Assembly: GCA_009733575.1 (NCBI GenBank)
Contig: ML769999.1
Span: forward strand, 1-26,621
Reading direction: 5' to 3'
DNA: 26,621 bases
From: Gymnopus androsaceus JB14
Lineage: Eukaryota; Basidiomycota; Agaricomycetes; Agaricales; Omphalotaceae
Under the pieces are notes generated by a model. It was given only the letters and a program-made list of their open reading frames with translations, searched no databases and was not told the DNA's origin. A program made the position numbers and the translations under genes. Of the stretch, positions 1 through 11,357 are shown one piece after another. The first letter of the stretch is position 1; each line of letters begins with the position of its first letter.

Positions 1-2686
1 GCTAAAACATTGGTAAGTTTTGTAGTCTCCCAAGATGATAATATCTTACCGGTAACGCGGGGAGGCCACACGGTCGTGAGATTATGAATTATGTGAAGCA
101 TCTCGTATGCATACTTGGTACGCCCATTTCCTCGGAAGCTCAGTGCCCAAGTCTTGAGAACAAGTATGATACGACCCGAGTCACCACGTTTGATTGCATC
201 TGTGAATTCACGAGAGATGAGAGCATCCCGCATGAAAAGAAGTGCATTTTCATACACCATGTCGCCCTTCGTCAACTTTGGAGAATTTTTCCCCTCGTTC
301 TGCTCTGAGTATCCCATCCGCTCCATGCTCCGCTCCCAACGTAGCTCAGCCACTGTGTTTGGATTGCAATAGGTGTCAAAGATTTCCTCTGCGAATTCAC
401 TGAGCTGTGAGAAGTCGGAGATTCTACTGGCACATTCTTTGAGCGAGGTGTATCCACTGACTAGGAGTAAGCAGTGAAGGACTCGGGAATAGAGCGAAAC
501 GAAAATCAGATCTCGGCAGGTGCGGAAAGGTGGTAAGGATGTCAAGGAAATAGGGAGACGACGCAGTTGTTCATTGTGGAAAGCAAGGCAGCCGGGATTT
601 CGCGTCCCACAATGAGGTTTCCCGAAATGTGTCACTAATGTTCCATGCGTATCAGCTACTTTTCCATGGAACAACCCAGGCATCCAAGCGCCCCATGCAA
701 AGGATGGATAACCTCCTTCTTTCCCAGCACGAAGATTGAATAATGCACGCAGACGGGCAATTGAAAGCTGATCACCTGCAACAATTCGTGCGCGTTTCCA
801 GAACCAAGGATACTCCTTCAGACGGAGTTCTTTCACGATAGCACTGTCGACTTCAGCGTTACCGTGTATCGTGGACTCATCGATTTCCATTGGTGGGAGG
901 GGATGGAGGATGGTTGCACCAGTCGGAAGGAGGTTGATTAAATGAGCACTTGCAGGTGTTGTGGACTCTAGGTCCTTTGCGAAGCGCTCAAAACCATGTT
1001 CACTCCCATGGGTAACAATGATGCGCAAAAGACAGTGAATGAGGGATTCACGAAAGAGTTTTGACTCATCGGGAGTGTGAAGGATATCGGAAAGTGAGAG
1101 GGGGCGAGCCCTGTCAAAGCTTTCAGTGAAGTCGGCAAGCTTCATATCTTCAGGGTTAGCATCTCGCAGAGGCCATATTGTCGAAACAGGTTCCATTCTC
1201 TTGTGTATCTAAAATTATTAGTGAACAAACTATACATAAACTGGCAGTATTTGAGCAGATGTACCATGTCGTCCCATAACTTGCTCTGCATTCTTTCGGT
1301 TCATATTAATGTTATCAAACACCTCTCCGAAGAGTCCCCCCTCTGCAAGATTTCGAGCATTTTCACGCGCTGAAGAAGACAGTTGACGCAACGTGCCTCC
1401 CCGCGGGCGTGGCACATCCTGTCCAGCCTCTTGAGCTAACCTGTCCTTTTCACGCTGAGCTTTGGAACGGGTATCTGGAGCAATAAGGTTGGTGTAACTC
1501 TCGGAGATTCCTAAGCCTGCCAGAACAGTGATGACTTGTCGACCAGTACCCGTTGCATATAGGTAAAGACCCATGAGACGACGGTTGAAGTTGTTGGCGT
1601 GACTGTATTCACCGAGCGAGGTGAAGATGTTTGACGCGATGACCTGGAATGCTAATTAGTAAAATATAACAACCATTAAAACGGACTTACCGTTGCTGTT
1701 CGCCGAGCTCTTGCTGCTCCTTGAGTCGCAATGCGACGGGGTGCCTCTGTAAATGCACGGTAAATCCGAGTCGTCGTGGTAGCTGCTCCACTCTTGAGAT
1801 TCGTGAAAACTCTGGACATGTCCCACTGGAGGACATTACTGACTGTGATTGGTCGAGTGGAATCAGAGCTTCGCAGCAAACCGGAGTTGGTAATCTTTCG
1901 AGCTTCCTCCGCAACCTTAGTTGCAGTATGCTCAACAGCCCAATCCGTGACTTCCTCCTGTGCTGAGCGAGCATTTTGAGGGGAGACCCAAAAGTTGAGA
2001 ATTCGAGTTACGTTTCCTGCTTTACGAAAAAAGTCCCATCGGAAGTTGCCCTGGCGTGCAGTAGGATCGAAGATACGCTTCATTAAATCCATGATGCGGA
2101 TCCTATGGTGCGTAAACTTCTGAAGAGCAGAGTCGAGGATAGCGTTTTTGGCAGCATTAGAAGTCTGAAGGGCAGACTGGCGTGCTCGTGAAGCAGCAGC
2201 ACGTCGTCGTGCAGCCTTTTCACAATTCTTCTTTGCACGTTGAGCACGGTTACCAGTCACAGGACTTGTAGGATTTACACCTGGATCAGATTCTCGTATG
2301 AGAGCGAGTTGAGCCAAAGGGACCTCATCAGAAGATGGTTCGACCAAATCAGAGCTCTGTGAGGCTATAACGACTGTCGGCTCATCAAACCATTCATCTT
2401 CCTCGTCAGGGGGACTCAAGACCGCATAACGGTTAGCCCTCAACTGAGCAAGGCGAACATCGAGTGTGATGTTCTCCTCGGGGTCATCCGAACTTGGAAC
2501 AGGGACACTGGGAGCGCGTAGAGCTTGAGAACGATTGGACCTTTTCTGGGCAAGGAGAATGTCAAGTGTGGTTGTCCACTCAGGATCATCCGAACTTTGT
2601 ATAGCAACGCTGGGAGCGCGCGGAGTTCTGGGATCATCGTCATCTGAGGCACCTGGAGGACTGGAAGGCGGAAGGTCAGAATCCAT
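1..2686 (-). pseudogene. DUF6589-domain protein gene, C-terminal part outside window, one-base frameshift
   Basis: Three exons are seen: 2686-1691, 1643-1265 and 1208 to the left edge (a possible donor lies at 49-48). Introns 1690-1644 (47 nt) and 1264-1209 (56 nt) have good GT..AG borders and CTAAT branch sites. The first ATG is at 2686. The N-terminal 332 residues are acidic and Ser/Pro-rich, with a 33-residue repeat (RAPSV..SSDDPE...TLD..LAQ.R.NR, residues about 30-62 and 63-95) and a basic stretch. Exon 2 holds FDNIN and AEQVMGR; splicing gives GRHDTQENGTC. Exon 3 carries the typical DUF6589 block: VAGDQLSIARLRALFNLRAG, then FHGKVADTHG, HFGKPHCGTRNPG and SLPPFRTCRDLIFVSLYSRV. Family assignment is from memory. 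Frame odd point: after ENGTC the reading frame hits a stop within about ten codons, while STIWPLRDANPEDMK continues one base out of frame. One extra base in the AAA run at 1184-1186 explains it. DUF6589 has no known biochemical function. The gene is divergent to the helicase at 2917. Confidence 0.8.
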
Positions 2687-2916
2687 TTCAGAATAGTGAG
2701 CAGACACGTCGAAGCAGTATAAAAAACTTACTGTTCTTTGAATTCCCGCCCCTTACTTTTCGAGTTTCCGATTGACTTTTGCATTGGTGGCCCGGTTTCC
2801 GCTCCTCAAACTCATTGACAACCGCAGCCAGTACCAAGGAAATTCGCAATCGAGGTTCAGACTTATTCCAGTACCAAGGAAATCCCTGTTTGGACAACTT
2901 CTATCAGTTTTTCATC
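2687..2916. promoter_or_regulatory. shared divergent promoter with 16-bp direct repeat
   Basis: Only 230 bp separate the two divergent start codons (2686 minus, 2917 plus), so this segment must hold promoters for both the DUF6589 gene and the helicase. A perfect 16-bp direct repeat, CCAGTACCAAGGAAAT, occurs at 2828-2843 and 2868-2883, exactly 40 bp apart (about four helical turns). This spacing suits a paired protein-binding site, but the function is inferred. Confidence 0.55.
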
Positions 2917-5900
2917 ATGATTCCACGAAACAAAGCTCACCGAAATGCTCGCTCCAAAGAAAGAGCTGCCATTCGTACACAGCACACCTCCTCAGAAAAG
3001 TTGAACCCAACCGATCCAAGTCTCAAGAATTTTGCCGAGAAGATCCAGGAGCACTTTAGATGGTCGCACCCACTTCGAGACTTTCAAATCAATGCCATCC
3101 AGCACCTGCTATGTGGAAAAGATGTTCTTGTGCATGCAGGGACCGGGTCTGGTAAAACTGCAATTGTTGCTGGTCCGCATGTTCATCCTTCAAGCAAGGG
3201 AAAGGTGTCAATAATGGTTTCGCCCCTAATTGCTCTACAAGATGAACAAGTGAATACCTTCAAAGACGAGTTCAAGTTAGATGCGGTTGCAGTCAATAGT
3301 AGCCATGGTGGATGCTCACCCGAGTTAATGGCCGTAAGTTGTTTCTTTATTGCATTCATGAACAATTGCCTGAATATCTAGCCAGAATATAAATAACGGG
3401 AAGTGGCAGATCGTTATAATCTCACCTGAGATGCTCCTCTCGAAACGGTTTACCGATGGCGTCCTCCGTAATGCTGAATTCCGAAAGCGTATCTTGAAGG
3501 TAGCCGTCGACGAAGCCCACGTTGTATCGCACTGGGGTGATGGTTTTCGCAAGAAGTACGGCGAGTTGGGTATGGTCCGAGCACTTTTACCTCCCGGAGT
3601 TTCTATGCTTGCAATGTCAGCAACTTTACCTGCACGAGTTCGAAAAGACATACTAGCAAAACTCCAATATGGAAAGGAATACGAGTTCCTAAACGTTGGG
3701 AATGACAGGCCCAATGTATTGTTGGTCGTCCGAGCTATCGAACATCCACTCAATTCCTACCGTGATCTTGACTTCATCATCCCTCCAAACATCAGTGACA
3801 GCAAAGAAATCCCGAAGACGTTCCTGTATGCAGATAATGTCATGAAAGGGGTCGATATCGAGGATCACTTAACGGAGCTCTTACCAGTTGAGATGCAGGC
3901 ACTTGGGATCATCCGCGTGTATAGCTCAGCCTTCTCGCATGAGTACCGTGCCGAGGTCATGCGTCTGTTCAGAACTGGTGAAGTTCGAGTACTGATCTGT
4001 ACGGATGCTGCTGGAATGGTGAGTTTGATACTTCAAGTTAATTCACGTATCTGACATTTGAATAGGGATGCAACTTACCTGACGTAGACGTTGTCGTACA
4101 ATGGAGGCTCCCCGAGACCATATCATCCTTTGTTCAAAGAGCTGGCAGGGCCGCGCGCGCACCAAATCGCCGCGGTCTCGCAATCTTGTTGGTTGAGAAG
4201 AGCGCATATGCAGAAGACTTGAATGCTTTGAAAGACCTTGTAGAGGAGCCAGCCAAAAAGTCGGGGAAGAAAAAGAAGCCGGGTGGAGCAGCGCAGAAGA
4301 AGGTTTCGGCGAAGGAGAAGAAGAAGTACGCGGAAATTCATGGTGTCAATAGAGGTTCACACGGAGGAAAGAAGGACCATATTTACCTCAAGGTTGAGCC
4401 TGTAATCGACGAGAACCTGTCGAACGAAGGGCTTTTCGTCTTGGTTCAAACAGGGATATGTCGTCGACAAGTCCTTACGAAGATCTTCCAGAACAAAGCA
4501 CCAGGTAAGTATTAATTGCATTGAAACGAAATGATCACTCACGAATTGATATAGAGCTAGCGGAGGGCGTAGCCTGCTGCGACCTATGCGATCCTACGCT
4601 GTTGGACAAGACGCGCCCGGGTGCGCCACAGGCAGCGAGTCGTCGATCTATCATCAAGAAAGGGTTAGCTCACAAAGAAACTATGAACGAATTACACAAA
4701 TGGCGTACGGAAATTTCCAAGCGCGACTTCCCCTCAATGCTATTCGGCCCCTCAGCTATCTTGAAGGATGATACGGTGGAGCTTCTAGCCTCGGTTGGTC
4801 CAATTAAGACGTTGGCGCGTCTGGACAAAGTACTTGGTGGCCAGTGGTCATGGAGGGAGAAGTACGGACATTCTCTGTTGGAAACCCTCGCAGTCCTCGA
4901 AATCCCGTTTATCCCGAAGCCCAAGAAGGAGACTTCAAAAGCGGTGAAGCGAACTGGCGAATTCAACTCGTTGAATGAGTTGAACGTCGAGAGACCAAAT
5001 AAGCGCTCGTCACATGCTGCTTTAACCCCGCACTCATCGGCGCCACAATTGACCACGACCGCATCTCTAACTTCTACCACCACACCACGATCGGTTTCTC
5101 CCCTCCCTCGACGTGCCCAGGCTCCACCGGTAACTTTCTCAATTTAATATTGTTTAAAATGGCAGCTAACAAAAAATGTGTGCCACTGTCTAGGTTGTAC
5201 CTCAGTCTCAGTCACCTCAGCTTTCGTCAAACCCGTACGCAGCTCTGCTCTCGCGTAATCCGAACCCTAGACCAACGCCGACACCAAAACCACGACCAAA
5301 ACCGAGGCCGCTTGTTCATTCAGCACAATCTGGGTCGGAATTGTCGAATTTGGCACCAGGCCAAAGGGAAGGAGTATGGGTCACGGTGAGTCTTGATAAT
5401 CCTATGACTCGCATTATTAACCTAACATTATCTATCTTACCAGCCCGGAGCCTCGTCTTCAACATCTGCTAGTCGGCCACCAATGCAGTCCCCTCACGAT
5501 CCTTCGCCTAGGCGTACTCCATCTACCCCGATACCTCATCATCCTACAAACGCGTTACCGCGCGGCTACATGCCACAGGCGATGCCTTCCACTCATCCCT
5601 CGCTTATTTGGACCACTCAGACACAGTCTCACAATCGGTTCTACCAATCCTCGGGATCGTCTTCATCTCACGCCGAATCTCCCTTCTCCACCGAATCATC
5701 TCCCTTTTACACTCCTTACCACCAATTCCAGTCATATGATACCCCTCAGCAGCAGCCGATCTCTCAGGCTGACCATACCCATTCATATCCGATGCATCCC
5801 CAGCCCCCTAGCCCTTATGTATACCCATCTAATTATCCTGTCGAGTATACCTTCCAACCACCGTACCAGCCATCCGAAAACCCTGATAACAATAATCATT

Positions 5901-5974
5901 ATCACTCACAGCATAATAACTCAAATATTGCGCCCGGCTCGACGCCTTACTTTCCGCCCCCGCCTCCACACTAG
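2917..5974 (+). CDS. RecQ-like ATP-dependent DNA helicase (six exons)
   Basis: Exons: 2917-3333, 3386-4018, 4066-4504, 4555-5129, 5194-5385, 5444-5974; all introns are GT..AG, 47-64 nt, and joining them leaves one open frame of 928 residues. Superfamily 2 motifs appear in order: motif I GTGSGKT (75-81), motif II DEAH (181-184), motif III SAT (217-219), CTDAAGMGCNLPDVD across the second splice junction, and motif VI QRAGRAAR (374-381). A cysteine-rich CCDLCDP follows near residue 504, as in other fungal RecQ-like proteins. The C-terminal about 330 residues are low-complexity, rich in Pro, Ser, Gln, His and Tyr, and probably disordered. The likely role is ATP-driven 3'-5' DNA unwinding in the nucleus. 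It lacks a recognisable HRDC domain, so it is not a canonical Sgs1/BLM. Start 2917 was chosen because it precedes a basic N-terminus; an upstream in-frame ATG at 2779 would reach into the shared promoter. It looks intact, unlike its DUF6589 neighbour. Confidence 0.92.
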
Positions 5975-6849
5975 TACTATAGTAGCTTATATACTTTCAA
6001 AAATTTTATATTTTGACACTTATATCATTCGAAAGCCAGAGTCTCAAAACGTACGAATATCATAGTCTGAAAAATACATTTTTTTACCAGTAAAAAGGTG
6101 TCACACATTGACCACCCTACTAAATCGCTACCGCTTGGACCAGCCGTTTCTCAGAAACGTCTACGGATCCTTCGGTCCGAGATGGCTGTGCCATAGTTTC
6201 AAATAGAAACGGATGGTCACGAGCCTAGTTCGGACCAGTCCCTCCGTAGGAATTTCCTTTGTTTATGGTACAAACAAACGGATTTGGCTGTTTACGCCAA
6301 ATAAATTACGTAGGTGGGATTGGTCGCGAGTCTATTTCTTTTCCTAGATTTTTCTAAATGATTTCAAATTGATCGTTTGATATTTTTTAGAATTTAGAAA
6401 TAGCTAAATGGCGACGGGAGGTCACCCAAATTCTGTTCAAAGATATCAAGGGCTTCAAGTTGACCAGTGGACGGATTCCTAGGAACGAAGCAACTTTTGT
6501 ATCAATATGAGTAAAAGCTAGTGCCTCTCCGAGAGTTTTGGGCATGATTTGGTAATTTGAGAAGCAGACTGAGATATGGCTCTATCACATCGGCGCGAGC
6601 TGAGGCGCTTATTTTTGCTCTTTCCGCGACCACCACGTCCTCGGACCTCGATTCTTCAGGCTAGGAATACTCACGTACTTTTTCAGAGCCATGGCTCTCC
6701 CCATTACTGTCTGTATTGCAACGAAAGCGCCCTTCTCGGGTCGAACTCGGATAACGGATTCGACTCGGTCGACGATGGCGGAAGCTTTTTGGTCTGGTAT
6801 TTAAGAAGCACCAATCTCCAGCCAGCCCATCCAAAACGACGCCCCAACA
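5975..6849. other. intergenic region, 3' flank of helicase and 5' flank of monooxygenase
   Basis: No convincing coding exon was found. The first 130 bp are AT-rich and look like 3' UTR of the helicase. A plus-strand open stretch at 6576-6923 overlaps the first exon of the monooxygenase in another frame and has no family likeness. Short imperfect palindromes occur near 6148-6190. Confidence 0.5.
6798..6805 (+). promoter_or_regulatory. TATA-like box of the monooxygenase gene
   Basis: TATTTAAG lies 45-52 bp upstream of the ATG at 6850, a plausible core-promoter position for a short 5' UTR. Inferred from position only. Confidence 0.4.
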
Positions 6850-9022
6850 ATGTCCGTAAAAGCAAGTGTATTAATTGTGCGTTCATCATTCAAATCGCTG
6901 CATTTACTGACCATCGACGTTAGATTGGTGCTGGTCCTACTGGTAAATAACATCTTAAAGTTCTTTCGCATTGTCCTAACACGCTTTCCAGGCCTCATTC
7001 TCGCTCTTACCCTCCTTCGCAATGGAATTTCTGTTCGGATTATTGAAAAGCAAGAGAGCTTTCAGCAAGGAACGCGAGGCTATGGCATGCAGGTGAGTTT
7101 ACCTCTTCTTCTTCTTCTTGCATACGCTCTAATGTACCGTTAGCCTAGGACGATCGAGATGTACAAGCTTCTTGGCCTCTTACCTGAATTACTCAAAGTT
7201 AAAGCCGATCATTTCCCTGTTCTTCAGTTCTCGTCGCCTCAGGGAGACTCCGAGGGTCAAGTCGCACCTATGTTGGAACATATAGAAAATACTCCTTCTA
7301 GGCCATTCGTAAGTTTCCTTTCTAATAATGGCCTCCAATTTCTCATAAAACTTTGTCGTGAATTTAGAACAACGCCTTCATGGTCCAGCAGGAACGTCAA
7401 GAACAGCTCATTCGTTCGCGGATCCTAGAGGACTATGGCGTTCAAGTTGAGCTTGCAACGGAATTGCGCTCGTTCGAAGAGCACAATGATCACATCATCG
7501 CTCATATTATCAAGAAAACGAACGCGAATGGGGATGCGGCCGAGGAGTCGGAGGCAATATACGTTCACTGGCTGGTCGGCGCAGATGGCGGGAAGAGTAC
7601 AGTCCGAAAACAACTAGGAATTGAATTCGTTGGAGATGCGCCTTCCGGAGCTGGGATGGTTAATGGGGATATTGAAGGTCTGGAAGGAACGTTGGATCAA
7701 AAGGTTAGTCCCTTCTATCCTCCCATCCTTCTTCCTATTCACATTGGATTAATACAGATCTGGCGCATGTGGGGTAATCCTCAACACAAGATGTTCGTCT
7801 CCTTGTTTCCAATTTTGTTGTTGTCTTTACTGATAAGCGTATGACAGATTATCTATGCGACCATGTTGCATCCCAGGCAAGAACCGACTGAATTTCTTCA
7901 TCGGCGGAGCAGAAATCGACTTGGAAAAAGTCGCGTCTAGTCGGGACGAAGTGGTTTCTGCTATCCGCGATATCACTGGAAGGGATGATATCCAGGTTGG
8001 AGAGGTGGTTACGATGAACATTTGGAGGTGCGTGTATCGATAGTTGCTTTCGAGAAATTACTAAAGGACATACTACAGACCAAACATCCGAATGGCCAGC
8101 AGTTTCGGAAAAGGCAGAGTTTTCATCGCCGGAGATGCTGCCCATGTTCATAGTCCTACTGGTGGTCAGGTCAGACGTTCTCAATTGCTAATATCATTTG
8201 ACCGTGACTAACATCCAGCCTTTTTCTGTAGGGCATGAATTCTGGTGTTCAGGACGCCGTAAGTACCCTTCCTCCTCCGCTTTCTCGCCCCCTTTTGAAT
8301 CTAGTTTGAATTATCAGATCAACCTTGCATGGAAGCTAGCTCTTGTCGAAAAGAAACTGTCTCCTGCACGCATACTCGAATCCTACACCGAAGAACGCGT
8401 TCCCGTCATCGCTAGCATGCTCCAAAAGACAACCGAGCTGTTCAAAAAGACTTTTGAGGCTTCCACAGCAGTGTCCATGGCTAAAGGTCGTCACAGGGGG
8501 CATGAGTTGCGTCAGTTCGGCGTTAATTATCGAAAAAGCTCCATCGTTGTTGACGAACGGTACACGTTTACGGAGGAAGACACTGTCGACCCGTACCGAT
8601 CTGGGGACGACGGAACTGTACGAGCAGGCGATAGAGCCCCGGATGCTCCTCAACTAGCGCAGCTATCCCCTGTAGCTCAAACGACAATGTTATTCGACAT
8701 CTTCAGCCCCGCCTATCATACTGTCCTCATCTTCGCTAGTTCTGATCACGGTGGAGCAGAAGATATCATCGCCAATGTTCAAAATGGTTCTCCTAAGACT
8801 GTATTCAGAACCGTACTTGTCTTGCCACAATCTTCCAGCGCTCCCGCGACTTCCTCCGCAGACATTATCATCGTTGATATGGAGGGCTTTGCTTACAAGC
8901 ACTATGCGATTGCGGATGACAACCTGCTTACTGTTGTCATTGTGAGGCCGGATGGATTCATTGGTGGGTTTGTCAGTGGGGCTGACGGGGTTAGGAAATA
9001 CCTGGGAACGGTTTTTTGTTAA
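6850..9022 (+). CDS. FAD-dependent monooxygenase, pentachlorophenol/phenol hydroxylase type (ten exons)
   Basis: Exons: 6850-6876, 6924-6942, 6992-7092, 7144-7308, 7368-7703, 7758-7792, 7848-8027, 8079-8169, 8232-8258, 8318-9022; total 561 residues in one frame. Group A flavoprotein hydroxylase signatures: N-terminal VLIIGAGPTG (dinucleotide-binding GxGxxG at 11-16), QPRTIEMYKLLG, the DG motif VGADGGKSTVRK (D177), and the second FAD motif GDAAHVHSPTGGQGMN (G306-D307). The C-terminal part, starting at GDRAPDAPQL, matches the thioredoxin-like domain of phenol-hydroxylase-like enzymes. The family uses NAD(P)H and O2 to hydroxylate aromatic rings; the substrate here cannot be told from sequence. 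The Rossmann motif is split over three exons, one of only 19 nt, and exon 9 is 27 nt, so automated models may miss them. Length and motif spacing are normal, and no lesion was seen. No pathway neighbours are evident. Confidence 0.93.
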
Positions 9023-9398
9023 TAAGTAAGATACCTTAGATAATTGAAGTCGTTCAGCTCAAGTTCCGATTCCTAAAAGTCCAGCCGACAGTCTATCGGA
9101 GACTCGAGACTCTTAGTTTCGCCGATGCTATCTATGGCTTATGGATGCGTGAAAAGCATGCAGGTTAGACTCGCGTAGCCAGTACGTTCTAGTCAATCAC
9201 CTATTTCAAATAGATCTGGCAAGCGAGGCGATTCCTGCGAACTAGACTGAGCCGTGTATTATATTCTACCTTCCTCCTTCCTTCCTTCCTTCCCATTCCG
9301 GTCTCGAAGGCTATTAGATTACCCAGTGCCCTTCGTCCTTCCTTACTATCGGCGGGCCCGATAGATTCCTCTTGAGATTCAACCAGTTAGACTTGGGC
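9023..9398. other. intergenic region with pyrimidine microsatellite
   Basis: No gene seen. A CCTT-type pyrimidine tract lies at about 9268-9294, roughly 105 bp upstream of the peptidase ATG. CT-rich stretches are common in fungal promoters, so it may mark the promoter of the 9399 gene. Confidence 0.45.
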
Positions 9399-10723
9399 AT
9401 GCATTTTGCTAAAGGTGTGACTTGTCTAGTTCTACTTGTGCTCGGAGTACGGGCTGCACCTGGTACAAAGCGTCCAGTGTCAATATCTGGGGAAGCTTCA
9501 ACTGCCAAGCAACCAAAGCCCTTAGCAGAATCACCGCAACCTTCGCGACCCAAACTACTACCGAAACCCAATTCTCTGGTTGGCAAGCTGACCGTCATCG
9601 ATGGAAGCTGTCGTCCAACAACGGCACGCTTTGTTCAAGTCGAGCAAGCGCTGTCTGATGCATATGACATAGTGGAGGTGGGCCAACGCATTAATTCGGA
9701 AGACACAGCGTAAGTTGTATACTATTCTCGTACCAAGTTCCTCTCAATCTCATATTCCAGGTTCACCAACTATTTCGTACTCAATACGCCTTCTGCCAAG
9801 AAGGTCGTGCAGGCAGAGGAAGAGGAGGATGATAAAGCCAAGCTTCGGTCAGCGGTTTTGGCATCCTCCCCCGAGCGAAAACCTGAAAAGCTGGTCCCAA
9901 ATATGGCCACTTCAATCGTCACTGGTGGTGGCACCAATAAACAAATCCATGTCCGCTGTCCCACACCCGAGGTTTGCGGTACTAGCAATCGGTGAGTGTA
10001 TACATTTCGTATCCTTGTCCTTACTGAATTTTCTGTTCACGAAGCGTTGCATTTGTACGACCGGACGAAGCTGCGATAAACTTATGCGAGGGCTTCTTTG
10101 CCCGAAATCCAGTTTCCCATGCATGGAAGCCATTCAACTTGGATGCCAGTGGATATGGGTGGTGCAGGCCTCCGTACCTTTTAACGAATTTCTTGACTAG
10201 AGCGGAGATCATACTCCATGAGATGACCCATATCAAACTCATTGCTAGTCACGCTCTGGCATTATCCGGGCTTGCAGAAGGCGAGAAATTTGACGCTTCA
10301 AAACCGGTCGCAAATCAATGGTGAGACATTTCTCCAGTACCATGCCTTCGTGTCCTCACTTGCTTCACGTACTTCGCCTTTAGGTTCGCGCAAGACATCT
10401 ACGATCATGCAGATGAAAACGATGCCAACAACAAGGACACGTATGACGTTCCTTGGGTTGCTGCACGAACTCTGGCACAACGCTGGATTGCGTACATTGC
10501 GCACCTTGCTAAACCTGAGAAAGCAAAAGCGCCCCTCAACCCACCTCCGTTCGGGACAGCAGATAACGCAGAAAGTTACGCGACGGCTTTCATTGGTGAG
10601 TCGATGATGATCGTCTCTTGTATATGTTTACTTTGACTCAACGTGGTTTCTCTGACTTCAGAATACTTCTTCTATGTCAAATGCAAAGCTTTCAAGTTTG
10701 ATCCAAAGAAAATAACGCTGTGA
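9399..10723 (+). CDS. secreted zinc metallopeptidase, M35/aspzincin-like (five exons)
   Basis: Exons: 9399-9709, 9761-9991, 10045-10320, 10384-10595, 10662-10723; 363 residues. The ATG at 9399 gives a clear signal peptide (MHFAKGVTCLVLLVLGVRA, cleavage before APG). The zinc site is HEMTH (239-243), set in AEIILHEMTHI. Downstream, FGTADNAESYA (329-339) resembles the GTxD segment that supplies the third zinc ligand in deuterolysin-type (M35) and lysine-specific metalloendopeptidases; D333 is the likely ligand. Cysteines in VRCPTPEVCG, LCEG and GWCRPP may form disulfides. An acidic run at 127-133 lies in the pro-region-like N-terminal part. The role is probably extracellular protein breakdown by a saprotrophic or plant-associated fungus. 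The exact subfamily is uncertain, since fungi have several divergent HExxH groups. No breaks seen. Confidence 0.85.
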
Positions 10724-11003
10724 TGCCTTGATGTCCGACTTGAGGTTGTTCTCTGCAGTGACTTTCCGGTTAGTATTCGCTATCGTTATGATTATTTTCG
10801 CGCGTGCGATAGTATTCTGGCATTCAGTATACCTGAGGGCATGCAAGGAAGCTGGGTGAATTCGAATTTGGTTTAGCCGGTATTACGATGGGGGTAGTTA
10901 ATTTTATTTACATTTGCCTTATGTTGGCTCGTTTCAGTTGTCGCTTTTAGGGAGTAAACGATTTGGGAGTAAGGCTAGAGACCCTTCCTGTTATTCTTAT
11001 AAC
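10724..11003. other. intergenic region, nothing recognised
   Basis: The stretch follows the peptidase stop codon and holds its presumed 3' UTR. No open frame, repeat or RNA structure stands out. Confidence 0.4.
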
Positions 11004-11095
11004 TGCCCCAGAGGCTCGGACTCTCGACCTTCTGATGATGGATTCCTCCAAAGTGGATAACAGTCGGACGCTGTACCCAACTCAGCCATGGGGCA
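11004..11095 (-). tRNA. degenerate intron-containing tRNA-Asn(GUU)-like gene
   Basis: Read on the minus strand: acceptor TGCCCCA pairs with TGGGGCA; D arm GCTG-AGTTGGGTA-CAGC (good A box, TGGCTGAGTTGG); anticodon stem TCCGA with loop CTGTTA, U33 and GUU anticodon; an intron of about 21 nt after position 37; stem strand TCAGA (one C.A mismatch); variable AGGTC; T arm GAGAG-TCCGAGC-CTCT. Intact fungal tRNA-Asn should have TTC in the T loop and a full five-base 3' T-stem strand. Here the loop reads TCC, and one or two bases are missing between T stem and acceptor. No run of four T follows the 3' end. So the gene is recognisable but probably a pseudogene. The intron makes a reverse-transcribed origin unlikely. 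Confidence 0.6.
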
Positions 11096-11357
11096 ATAAA
11101 GGCATATGCCAGTAGGCCCAATCACTGCCGGTACTTATTGAGACCGAATTTAAACTAAACAGAGCATAGACGCGTACACAAACATCTAAGCAAAAATCTC
11201 ACAAATCACAAATCCGACACCCATGAGCGCCTCGGACTCTCGCATATGGGACGCTGAATCTGCAGCCGGGTAGTTCACTAGTAGAAATCAGCTAAATTTT
11301 TACAACAGAAGAAGTACACTGCAGCCTAGATTACATTGGTTTAGTTATTCAACTGGA
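11096..11357. other. intergenic region, nothing recognised
   Basis: Lies between the tRNA-like gene and the 3' end of the minus-strand NAD(P)-binding gene. No coding potential or repeats noticed. Confidence 0.4.

Noticed and set aside
1209..1241. Very short intron (27 or 33 nt) joining the DUF6589 exons in frame
   Set aside because: Too short for this genome, and it destroys the GRxDxQENGTC motif; the 56-nt intron restores it even though a frameshift then follows.
6576..6923. Plus-strand frame of 115 codons before the monooxygenase
   Set aside because: It overlaps the first exon in another frame, has no splice logic and no recognisable family.
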